Assembly: GCA_003314535.1 (NCBI GenBank)
Contig: POSG01000006.1
Coordinates: 100,685-164,684, forward strand
DNA length: 64,000 nucleotides
Source: Geobacter sp.
GTDB lineage: Bacteria; Desulfobacterota; Desulfuromonadia; Geobacterales; Geobacteraceae
Direction: 5' to 3'
This document shows positions 16,432 through 23,559 of the stretch, in pieces. Made by a program: the position numbers and the translations under genes. Below the pieces are notes generated by a model. That model saw only the letters and a list, made by a program, of their open reading frames with translations. It searched no databases and had not been told where the DNA came from. Numbering within the stretch: position 1 is the stretch's first letter; each line of letters opens with the position of its first letter.

Positions 16432-18327
16432 TCAAGGCTTGGGATCAGCCAACATGTCCTTTGGCGGCACAAACTGTTTCTTGTAGAGGAGCGGCGGGTA
16501 GCCCGGGTCATCAGGAACGCGCTGCGGCAGCTTGTCCTTCAGGGCCTCGAACACGGAGCGACTAGGCAGAATCACGTTGTTCGTCCGGACGTAACTATCC
16601 CAGAGAGCGAGCAGCGCCTTCACCTTGTCAGGGCGTTCGGCGGCGAGATTCTTGCGCTCTCCCGGATCAGCCGCCAGGTTGTACAGCTCCCACTCGCCCT
16701 TGCCGAACGGCTCGTATTCCCACCGGAGCTTCCACTCTCCCTGCCGGACAGCGCGGTTGCCGAAGAGTTCCCATGCGAGGTAATCCTGTTCCGACCGCGG
16801 TGTATCCGTCCGCCCCGCCAGCATCGGGACCCAGGACTTTCCGAGCAGTGCGGGCACCTCGTGCCCTCCGTAGGTCTTCGGATAGCTGGCGCCGGCGATT
16901 TCGAGCAGGGTCGGCATGAGGTCGGCGACATGCATGAGTCCCCGGTTGATGCCCCCCTTGGGCCGCTTGACGGCCGGACCGCTGATGATGAGCGCGTTCC
17001 GGATGCCCCCTTCCGCAAGCCAGCCCTTGTACTGGCTGAAGGGGGTCATCGACACCTGGGCCCACATCGGGCCGTAGCCGACATATGAGCCCGGGTCGCC
17101 CCAGGCGTTGGGATGGGTCTGCGACCATTTGATCGCTGCGTAGAGGAAGTCACGCGTGCCTGGCGTCCCGGCAATCATCGCGAAGAGGTCGGTGCCCTCG
17201 GCGCCGTTATCGCCGAACACGATGAAAACCGTATTCTCGTATTCGCCGATCTTCTTGAGGTGGTCGATGAGCCTGCCGACGTGGAAGTCCATATTCTCCA
17301 CCATCCCAGCGTAGAGTTCCATCTTCTTGCCGAGGATTGCCCTGGGCGCCGGGGCGAGTACGATGGGATCGGGAATGAACCACATCCGTTCCGAAAGCTG
17401 CGTGTCCGCGGGCATGATGCCGAGCTCGATCTGCCGCTTCAGCCTCTCCTGCCGCACTGTGTCCCATCCCTTGTCGTATTCGCCTACGTGGCGGGTGCGC
17501 CAATCCCTCGGCAGGTGGAAGGGATCGTGCGGCGCCTGGTGGGAGACATACGCGAAGAAGGGTTTGCCGTCACCATGGTTTGCATCGATGAACCCGATCA
17601 GCTTGTCGGTGTAGGTCTTCGTCGCATAGTAGTCGTCGGGGAGCTTGGACAGATACTTCCCGTCCTCGGTGAAGACCGTCTTCGGCGACGCGGCGGTGAA
17701 ATTCGTCATGTCCCAGTAGCTGCCAGCCCCGTCCAGCAGCGAGAAGTCGCGCTCGAATCCGCGCGCGGCCGGTATCTGCTTGGGGCTCTTGCCCATGTGC
17801 CACTTGCCGACCATGTAGGTGTGGTAGCCGGCATCCCTGAGCATCTGCGGCAGCGTGACCACCTGGTCGTTGAGATATCCTTCGTAGCCGTCATGGCCCC
17901 ACTGGTTGGGCGCCGTCCACTCGTCCATGTTCCCCAGGCCGTTCAGGTGGGTATCGACGCCGGTCAGCAGCATGGATCGCGTGGGTGAAGAGCTGGCATG
18001 CGTGTAGAAGTTGGTGAAGCGCACACCGTCCTTTGCCAGCGAGTCCATGTTTGGCGTCTTGATCTCGCTGCCGTACGAGCCCATGTCCGCAAACCCCATG
18101 TCATCGGCCAGGATGATGACGATGTTCGGCCTGCGAGGTTCGTCTGCGGCGGCACAGATGGCCGGGACGGCAAACGCTGCGACATTGACGACGATTCCGA
18201 CTGTTCTCAACCCCGGACCCAGGTTTACCGGGTTCCCGGCCATTGAACAAGAATACGTAAACTTCTTGGCGAGTGGCGTGGCCCAGCGTGTCAACAGGTG
18301 ACCGAAAACTTTTTTGCCTTGGTTCAT
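16432..18327 (-). CDS. Arylsulfatase-type sulfatase, Ser-type active site
   Basis: A 631-residue sulfatase. NIVIILADDMG (residues 68-78) provides metal-binding Asp pairs, GDNGAEGT the further metal site, and ASSSPTRSMLLTG at 111-123 is the formylglycine signature with Ser at the modified position (S113-x-P-x-R). Ser-type sulfatases need an anSME, and one is encoded 5 kb downstream. The N-terminus is long; a hydrophobic run near residues 43-59 ending CAAADE looks like an export signal. GGAG precedes the ATG. The family hydrolyses sulfate esters in the periplasm; the sequence resembles Pseudomonas AtsA around the active site. First gene of the minus-strand block. Confidence 0.9.
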   Translation of the reverse strand: MNQGKKVFGHLLTRWATPLAKKFTYSCSMAGNPVNLGPGLRTVGIVVNVAAFAVPAICAAADEPRRPNIVIILADDMGFADMGSYGSEIKTPNMDSLAKDGVRFTNFYTHASSSPTRSMLLTGVDTHLNGLGNMDEWTAPNQWGHDGYEGYLNDQVVTLPQMLRDAGYHTYMVGKWHMGKSPKQIPAARGFERDFSLLDGAGSYWDMTNFTAASPKTVFTEDGKYLSKLPDDYYATKTYTDKLIGFIDANHGDGKPFFAYVSHQAPHDPFHLPRDWRTRHVGEYDKGWDTVRQERLKRQIELGIMPADTQLSERMWFIPDPIVLAPAPRAILGKKMELYAGMVENMDFHVGRLIDHLKKIGEYENTVFIVFGDNGAEGTDLFAMIAGTPGTRDFLYAAIKWSQTHPNAWGDPGSYVGYGPMWAQVSMTPFSQYKGWLAEGGIRNALIISGPAVKRPKGGINRGLMHVADLMPTLLEIAGASYPKTYGGHEVPALLGKSWVPMLAGRTDTPRSEQDYLAWELFGNRAVRQGEWKLRWEYEPFGKGEWELYNLAADPGERKNLAAERPDKVKALLALWDSYVRTNNVILPSRSVFEALKDKLPQRVPDDPGYPPLLYKKQFVPPKDMLADPKP

Positions 18328-18693
18328 TTCCCTTTCTCCTGTCTTTAGAAGCTGGCTCGACTAGCAAGCTTGCAAAGATTTATCGCTCCCTTCCGACCGT
18401 TCTTGATCTCCATTTCCTGTTCAATCTTCAGGGTGACGTTTGCTTCCCCGGTCAGATACGAAACAACGGGAAAGCCGCAATCAAGGCTCATCCTGAAAAC
18501 GGACTGAACGGGGACATCTCTGTTATCCTGGCCGGTAACACGATGCGGGCGCCGGTTGAAAGACTGTCATCGGTTATGTCGACGACATATTATATTTCGT
18601 GATTCGTGCCAAGCGAACAACTGGAGAAAATCAGAAGTAACCTTTTAAAATTTCATGGTATTTATCTGGCATCACATGCCGGTTACGAAATAA
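18328..18693. other. Intergenic region upstream of the sulfatase block
   Basis: About 365 bp with no supported gene. It should hold the promoter of the minus-strand sulfatase-RiPP block. AT-rich stretches at 18587-18600 (CATATTATATTTCG) are candidate promoter elements, but I could not fix a -35/-10 pair with confidence. Confidence 0.4.
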
Positions 18694-18732
18694 AAGGACG
18701 AAATATCATCGTAAAGACGATATTTCGTCCTT
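18694..18732. terminator. Long hairpin, likely bidirectional terminator
   Basis: A 14-bp perfect stem (AAGGACGAAATATC / GATATTTCGTCCTT) with an 11-base loop. On the minus strand an A/T-rich segment follows; on the plus strand TTATTGGTCCTTTTG follows. It separates the sulfatase block from the recombinase remnant. Confidence 0.65.
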
Positions 18733-18736
18733 ATTG

Positions 18737-18992
18737 GTCCTTTTGCTTTTGAGGCTCGTTGCGCTTTTGGTTGCTGTTACTGAGAGTGTATGCATCTGCT
18801 GGACAATGGAGTGGATGTATGCCGGAGAGGGGGGCTTCCTTCTTGCAAGCCTGTTGAGGAAGGGAGCCTTTCCGGTGGAGGTTCGATTCAGGACGATCAA
18901 ACGCTAGCAACTCTGAGATGAAGCCGGTACGAAAGGGAGTGAACACCTTGAGCAGGTTTGAATGAAGGGGTGTTGCGGTTGAGCGTGCTGCT
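18737..18992. other. Decayed DNA behind the integrase remnant
   Basis: About 255 bp with short minus-strand frames that do not match anything I recognise. Base use differs from the neighbouring genes. Most simply it is what is left of the integrase or of the element it carried. Confidence 0.4.
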
Positions 18993-19136
18993 TTACGATA
19001 CCTTGGTATTGAGGTACTTCAGGAACTCATTCGCTGGTATCTTGCTGCTGAGGTCGGCTGGGATTCTGAGACGGAAGTGGTAGGTGCGGCTTCTGAGGAC
19101 GAGATGAGAACCGTGGTTCGTGCGAAGAGATGCCAT
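18993..19136 (-). pseudogene. Truncated tyrosine recombinase (integrase) N-terminus
   Basis: A 47-codon frame with a strong AAAGGAG site. The peptide begins MASLRTNHGSHLVLRSRTYH and continues FRLRIPADLSSKIPANEF, the pattern of the DUF6538-like N-terminus of phage/island integrases (HLxxRxxxYxFRxRIPxDL). It stops at TAA before the core-binding and catalytic domains. No catalytic R-H-R-Y region is seen in the next 260 bp, so the gene is a remnant. It starts 77 bp from the 3' end of tRNA-Arg, the typical place of an integrase. A 9-bp inverted repeat (19136-19165) places the ribosome site in a loop. Confidence 0.65.
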
Positions 19137-19213
19137 TTTTGCTAGCTCCTTTTGTGTAGCAAAAAAGGTATCAAGGGGCTAGCACTATGTCTAAGTATTT
19201 AATATTATTGAAT

Positions 19214-19290
19214 TGGCGGGCGGCATGGGATTCGAACCCACGACCCCAGGCTTCGGAGGCCTGTACTCTATCCAACTGAGCTAACCGCCC
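19214..19290 (-). tRNA. tRNA-Arg (anticodon CCG)
   Basis: A complete cloverleaf on the minus strand: acceptor GGGCGGT paired with GCCGCCC, D-arm GCTC/GAGT, anticodon stem CAGGC/GCCTG with loop CTCCGAA giving anticodon CCG, T-arm with TTCGAAT, discriminator G and an encoded CCA. It reads CGG arginine codons. A promoter lies just upstream and an integrase remnant just downstream of its 3' end, so it is a likely attachment site. Confidence 0.95.
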
Positions 19291-19301
19291 GCGAACCTCT
19301 A

Positions 19302-19330
19302 TATGTACACTATTTCCGTGCGTTTCTCAA
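19302..19330 (-). promoter_or_regulatory. Sigma70-type promoter of tRNA-Arg
   Basis: On the minus strand TTGAGA and TACATA are separated by 17 bp, 11 bp upstream of the mature tRNA 5' end. Confidence 0.6.
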
Positions 19331-19382
19331 GGTGAAAAAAGCCTGTCGCCGAGCCGGCTTGCCATTCTGTGGCTTATCGCAG

Positions 19383-20072
19383 CTATTTCTGCAGCACTGC
19401 ATAGAAGGGGACCGTCTTTTCAGGCCGCGTGGTGCTGTCGGTCCTGATCGTGATGTACCCGCTGATGAAGCGCTGGTTGCCCTGGGGCGTGACTGAAAGG
19501 CGGATATTGCAGGACTCCCCCGCCTTCAGCCGGGTTTTGTTCCATGACACGGTTGCGACCGGCGAGGCGGTTTTCACCGACAGAATCCTCAAGGTCTTTG
19601 ACCCGCTGTTTTCAAGCTTTATCATGGCGTCTTTTCGGACCCCCTTTTTCAGCGCTCCCAGGTCCACCTGCCCCGGTGTTACCACCATATCCTCCGTTAC
19701 GATGCCCTTCATCGTGAGCGTTATGATGCCTCTGCGAGGATCGTTGGAGTGGACGTAAACCTCCTTCGACACCGGACCGCCGAAATCGCTGGAGTTGAAA
19801 GTCGCCTTGATCTCTCCCCTGGCGCCGGGCGGAAGCACTCGGCTGGAGACATTTGCCACGGTGCAGCCGCAGGAAGAATCCACCTTGCTGATGGTGGCCG
19901 GGGCGTCGCCGGTGTTGCGGAATGTGAAGACATGTTCGATGTTCTTCCCCTGTGCAACCTTTCCGAAGTCGTAAACCGGCTGGTCGAATAAAAGATTTGG
20001 CCCCGCAATCGCCGAGGTTGCCAGCAGCAGGGAAGCGGCCAGGGTCGTGATAGTGGATAGCGCTGCCTTCAT
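19383..20072 (-). CDS. DUF1573 secreted protein
   Basis: A 229-residue protein with signal peptide (TLAASLLLATSAIA) and a DUF1573 Ig-like (ASPM/SPD-2-Hydin-like) domain: YDFGKVAQGKNIEHVFTFRN, DSSCGCTVA, then PGARGEIKATFNS and YVHSNDP. A second similar domain follows (VDLGALKKGVRKD). Such proteins are periplasmic or surface-exposed with unknown function; the SSCGCT motif is typical. It is transcribed alone, upstream of tRNA-Arg. Confidence 0.82.
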   Translation of the reverse strand: MKAALSTITTLAASLLLATSAIAGPNLLFDQPVYDFGKVAQGKNIEHVFTFRNTGDAPATISKVDSSCGCTVANVSSRVLPPGARGEIKATFNSSDFGGPVSKEVYVHSNDPRRGIITLTMKGIVTEDMVVTPGQVDLGALKKGVRKDAMIKLENSGSKTLRILSVKTASPVATVSWNKTRLKAGESCNIRLSVTPQGNQRFISGYITIRTDSTTRPEKTVPFYAVLQK

Positions 20073-20305
20073 TTTATTTCTCCTGTTCTGTTCGTGGATT
20101 GATCCCGTTTGTGTTCAGGATGCAAATACGGGTGTAAACGGGTTCCGTTGCGAATTTACAATTTGTATAGCACAATGGATGTGTCCTGGCCATAATGATT
20201 TGACACGGTTACCCCTTTTTGCTATAGAAATCTTTGATTTCAAGGCAAAAGAAGGGTTCCTTGAGGATTTCGAATCAGCTGGTTGGGTATTTCCCGGAGA
20301 CAATC

Positions 20306-21802
20306 ATGATAATCAAGTGCGACAACTGCAGTACAAAGTTCAGGCTCGATGATTCGAGGATCACAGAGCAAGGAGTACGGGTCCGCTGCTCCCGGTGCAG
20401 CCACACTTTCATAGTGCGAAAGGAATCACCGGGGGATGATGATTTCGACAATCTCCTTGCGGGATTCGCCAGCTCTCCTGCCGGTGATGAACTCCCTGAG
20501 AAGTCTGGCAGTCCTGATGAACACGAGGATGATTCGGAACCTGCCGCCCATGACCATTTTCCAGAACCGCCTGCTCCTTCCGAACCATTTCCCGGTTTTT
20601 CCCGGGAAGGAATTTCCTTGCCTCAGTTCGAGGTGAGCGAAACTCCTTCGGAGAAAGGGGAAGGAATTGCTTCCGATGCTCCTGGACCGCCAGCTTCTCC
20701 ATTAGAACCTGATCCCGCGGCGGGAAAGCCAGCCTCTCCTGAGTTGTCTCACGGGTTTTTCCAGAAGGGGGTTGCTCTGCCCCAGTTTCGGGAGAGCGAC
20801 GCGCCTGCGGAGAAGACGGGAGAAGATGCCTTCCCGGTTTCCGAACCGGGGGTTTCCGTTCAAGAGACTGAAACCCCGGCCGAGACCCCGGCGGCGAACG
20901 AGGCGTTTGCCGGGTTTTTCCAGAAGGGAGTTGCTTTGCCGCAGTTCAGGGAAAGCCAGGGCGTTGCCGACATTGGGGGAGAGCCGGATGAGGAAATCGG
21001 CATGGCGCATGGTATTGCAGCTTCCGTGGGACCCGGGGAAGCGGCCGGGCCGGGTCTGCTGGAGGCAGATTCCGGTGGAGAAAGCCGTGAAGTCACTGCT
21101 GAAAAGGACTCTTTCAAAGCTGACGAATGGGGAATTCTTGCCGATGCAAAGGCTGCTCCGAAGGATGCGCCCGAGACGGAGATCAATGATCAGCGGGAAA
21201 TGGCTGCTGAAGATCACGACCTGCCGCCCCTTTCCATAGCTTCCCGACGGCGCGGCTCCCCGCTTCCCGTTCTGCTGCTGGGAGGGGTTCTTGTTCTACT
21301 GGCAGGCCTGGCCGCGTCTGCTTTCTTTTGCAAGTGGCCGGTTGACCCTGCTGCAGTGATTCCACCTTCAGTAATGAAGATGATCTCTTCAGCATGCAAG
21401 GCAGGGAATTGCGCAGAGATCAGTTCACTGAACGGGGAATTTCTGGTCAACAGGGAGGCAGGGGAAATATTCGCCGTTACTGGGGAGGCTTTGAATACGT
21501 CCGGAAGGGCTTTGACAGCTCTTCGCGTGCGGGGCACGGTGTATGATGCCACCGGTCAGGTCCTGGCCCAGCGCACGGTATACTGCGGGAATTCCCTGAC
21601 CAGGGACCAGATGGCCGGTATGCCTTTTTCGGAACTCGAGAAAGCCATGAACCGCCAGTTCGGCGATTCCCTGGCGAATCTGGATGTGGCGCCCGGGAAG
21701 AGCATCCCGTTCATGGTGGTTTTCAAAGGAGTGCCCCGGGGAGGAACCAATTTCGGTGCAGTGGTCGTGGACGGCCAGGGCGCCGTTCAGAAGAAACCAT
21801 AG
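20306..21802 (+). CDS. Zinc-ribbon / DUF3426 membrane protein
   Basis: A 498-residue protein. Residues 1-37 form an MJ0042-type zinc ribbon (CDNCSTKF, CSRCSHTF). A long acidic, Pro-rich linker contains three related motifs GF(S/F)xxG(I/V)(S/A)LPQF. A membrane helix follows (PLPVLLLGGVLVLLAGLAAS), then a DUF3426 domain with GEIFAVTGEALNTSG and LAQRTVYCGNSLT. The N-terminus should be cytoplasmic and the C-terminus periplasmic. This layout is common in delta-proteobacteria, role unknown. GGAGA precedes the ATG at 20306; longer in-frame starts have no site. Divergent from DUF1573. Confidence 0.82.
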   Translation: MIIKCDNCSTKFRLDDSRITEQGVRVRCSRCSHTFIVRKESPGDDDFDNLLAGFASSPAGDELPEKSGSPDEHEDDSEPAAHDHFPEPPAPSEPFPGFSREGISLPQFEVSETPSEKGEGIASDAPGPPASPLEPDPAAGKPASPELSHGFFQKGVALPQFRESDAPAEKTGEDAFPVSEPGVSVQETETPAETPAANEAFAGFFQKGVALPQFRESQGVADIGGEPDEEIGMAHGIAASVGPGEAAGPGLLEADSGGESREVTAEKDSFKADEWGILADAKAAPKDAPETEINDQREMAAEDHDLPPLSIASRRRGSPLPVLLLGGVLVLLAGLAASAFFCKWPVDPAAVIPPSVMKMISSACKAGNCAEISSLNGEFLVNREAGEIFAVTGEALNTSGRALTALRVRGTVYDATGQVLAQRTVYCGNSLTRDQMAGMPFSELEKAMNRQFGDSLANLDVAPGKSIPFMVVFKGVPRGGTNFGAVVVDGQGAVQKKP

Positions 21803-21828
21803 GTTCAGGTATATGGACAGGAATAAAA

Positions 21829-21858
21829 AGGCGCCCATTCCGTGGGGAAAGGGCGCCT
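21829..21858 (-). terminator. Intrinsic terminator of ferredoxin gene
   Basis: Stem AGGCGCCC / GGGCGCCT with a run of five T on the minus strand directly after it. It also separates the converging DUF3426 gene. Confidence 0.75.
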
Positions 21859-21885
21859 CAGTTCACTTTCAATTCAGTGAAGATG

Positions 21886-22053
21886 TTAGTTGCTGATCGC
21901 GTTTACGGGGCAAGTATCCGCACAGGCACCGCAGTCAATGCAGGTGTCGGCATCGATCGCCCTTTTGCTTCCGGATTCGCTGATAGCGCCGACAGGACAG
22001 GAATCGTCACATGCGCCACAGTTGATGCACTCGTCAGAAATGGTGTAAGCCAA
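21886..22053 (-). CDS. 2[4Fe-4S] ferredoxin, TTG start
   Basis: A 55-residue ferredoxin with two cluster motifs, CINCGACDDSCP and CIDCGACADTCP, the pattern of clostridial-type 2[4Fe-4S] electron carriers. The start is TTG: GGAGG stands eight bases upstream and the first residues (M)AYTISDECI match the family exactly, so no ATG is needed. It carries low-potential electrons in the cytoplasm. A hairpin-type palindrome (22092-22107) lies in its upstream region and a terminator follows. Confidence 0.92.
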   Translation of the reverse strand: MAYTISDECINCGACDDSCPVGAISESGSKRAIDADTCIDCGACADTCPVNAISN

Positions 22054-22191
22054 GCTATTCACCTCCCCTTTTGTTGATTACCGACTAATTTTAGTGAGCT
22101 AAAAATATCATAGGTCTGGATAAAAGTCTACAGGAAAGGTGAGCCCTCTCCGCTTCTTTGTAAGATGGTCGGGTGGGCCGGACGGAATCCA

Positions 22192-23319
22192 ATGGAAACC
22201 GTTGTCGTTGAAAAATGCACCGGTTATGGGCGAGAGATGGTGAGCCGATGCCTGAGGCGTCTCCTTGCTCCTCTTGGAGGCATGGAGTCCTTTGTAAAGC
22301 CGGGCGAGACCGTGCTCCTGAAGCCGAACATGCTTGCTGCAAAGCGGCCCGACAAGGCAGTCACGACCCATCCCGAAGTGGTCAGGGCGGTGATTGAACT
22401 GGTTGTGGAAGCCGGCGGCATCCCAATAATTGGCGACAGCCCCGGTGTGGGAGGGTTGGCGAAGGTTGCCGAGAAATGCGGGTTGGCAGCAGTGGCCCGG
22501 GAAACAGGCGCCGATCTCGCGGAGTTTGCCGACCCGGTGGAGAAGAGCGGCAAGGGCATTTTCAGGAGTATTGCACTGGCGAGAGCCTATGTCGAGGCCG
22601 ACAAGGTCATCAATCTGCCAAAGCTGAAGACCCATGGGATGATGACCATGACCTGCGCCGTAAAGAACCTTTTCGGGGCGGTTGTTGGTACGGAAAAGGC
22701 CGCGTGGCACCTCAGGGCAGGTGAAGACCGGGAACTGTTCGCCCGCATACTCCTGGAGATATTTCTCCTGCGCAAACCGGATCTGAATATCGTTGATGCA
22801 ATCGTTGCCATGGAGGGGGACGGTCCGGGAAGCGGTGACCCGCGCCAGGTCGGGCTTCTCCTGGCAGGCGTCAACCCGGTTTCGGTGGACGTGGTGGCTG
22901 CCGAAATCCTGGGAATTCCGGCCAGGCTCCTGTTCCTGGAGCAAGCGGCAAAACGCATGGGGATCGTCGGCGCGGAAAGAGATTCAATAACGGTGGCGGG
23001 TACTTCGCTTGCGGATGCACGGGTTGACGGTTTCAGGCTCCCTCCAACTGCGGATGTCCAGTGGGGCATTCCAAAGTTTTTGGCCAGGAGGATCCGCAAT
23101 CTCGTCACGGCGTACCCCTGCCCGCTGCCGGATTTGTGCAAGCTTTGCGGAATATGCCGCGATGCATGCCCACCAGGCGTCATAACCATGGATGACAAGG
23201 GAATGCATATCGATTACCACAGGTGCATTCGTTGTTTCTGCTGCAGGGAGCTTTGCCCGAAGGCGGCCATGGGCGTCAGGGAGGGGCGGTTTCTTAGAAT
23301 AATAAAGAAATTTATATAG
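22192..23319 (+). CDS. DUF362 protein with C-terminal 2[4Fe-4S] domain
   Basis: A 375-residue protein of the DUF362 family: VLLKPNMLAAKRPDKAVTTHP, GDSPGVGG, NLPKLKTHGMMTMTCAVKN and DAIVAMEGDGPGSG are the conserved blocks. The C-terminus adds a ferredoxin domain, CKLCGICRDACP and CIRCFCCRELCP. Function is unknown; the family is linked to redox or maturation tasks in anaerobes. The ATG at 22192 gives the usual N-terminus (METVVVEKC); the ATG at 22165 would add nine residues. Ribosome site is weak. Confidence 0.82.
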   Translation: METVVVEKCTGYGREMVSRCLRRLLAPLGGMESFVKPGETVLLKPNMLAAKRPDKAVTTHPEVVRAVIELVVEAGGIPIIGDSPGVGGLAKVAEKCGLAAVARETGADLAEFADPVEKSGKGIFRSIALARAYVEADKVINLPKLKTHGMMTMTCAVKNLFGAVVGTEKAAWHLRAGEDRELFARILLEIFLLRKPDLNIVDAIVAMEGDGPGSGDPRQVGLLLAGVNPVSVDVVAAEILGIPARLLFLEQAAKRMGIVGAERDSITVAGTSLADARVDGFRLPPTADVQWGIPKFLARRIRNLVTAYPCPLPDLCKLCGICRDACPPGVITMDDKGMHIDYHRCIRCFCCRELCPKAAMGVREGRFLRIIKKFI

Positions 23320-23335
23320 AATAATACCGCTATTA

Positions 23336-23364
23336 TTGACAACCGGAATTCCGAGTATTACTAT
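23336..23364 (+). promoter_or_regulatory. Strong sigma70-type promoter with palindromes
   Basis: TTGACA and TACTAT separated by 17 bp. The spacer holds the 10-bp palindrome CGGAATTCCG, and AATAATA-CCGC-TATTATT lies just before the -35 box. Both look like operators for a repressor. Confidence 0.7.
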
Positions 23365-23421
23365 ATAGACGATATGGAGAGATGATCAAGGCAATTACCC
23401 TGGGAAAGGAGGAATGGAACT

Positions 23422-23484
23422 ATGTGGACGACTCTGTACATGCTCCGCCCCGTAACCCGTTGTAAAGAGGGTTGCCCTAGCTAG
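23422..23484 (+). CDS. Possible 20-residue peptide gene
   Basis: MWTTLYMLRPVTRCKEGCPS, with AAAGGAGG nine bases before the ATG, in a transcript bounded by a near-consensus promoter and a hairpin. An overlapping 13-codon frame (ATG at 23414) is Cys-rich (MELCGRLCTCSAP). I do not recognise either. The same RNA has several GGA motifs, so it may instead be a regulatory RNA of the Csr-titrating kind. No nearby gene explains it. Confidence 0.4.
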   Translation: MWTTLYMLRPVTRCKEGCPS

Positions 23485-23510
23485 CCCGTCGCCCTGGCGC
23501 GACGGGCTTT
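23483..23510 (+). terminator. Hairpin ending the short transcript
   Basis: Stem AGCCCGTCGC / GCGACGGGCT, 10 bp, loop six bases, followed by only TT. It ends an RNA of about 140 nt from the promoter at 23336. Confidence 0.65.
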
Positions 23511-23515
23511 GCCGA

Positions 23516-23559
23516 AAACGAAAGCCCCTGCGAACATCGTTCCGCAGGGGCTTTCGTTT
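23516..23559. terminator. Bidirectional terminator, 17-bp stem
   Basis: AAACGAAAGCCCCTGCG / CGCAGGGGCTTTCGTTT, perfect, ten-base loop. It overlaps the cardiolipin synthase-like stop codon, which reads toward it from the right, and also stops the short plus-strand transcript. Confidence 0.85.

Noticed and set aside
18706..18946. Two overlapping minus-strand frames of 64 and 71 codons
   Set aside because: They begin in decayed DNA behind the integrase remnant, lack ribosome sites, and one runs into the hairpin.
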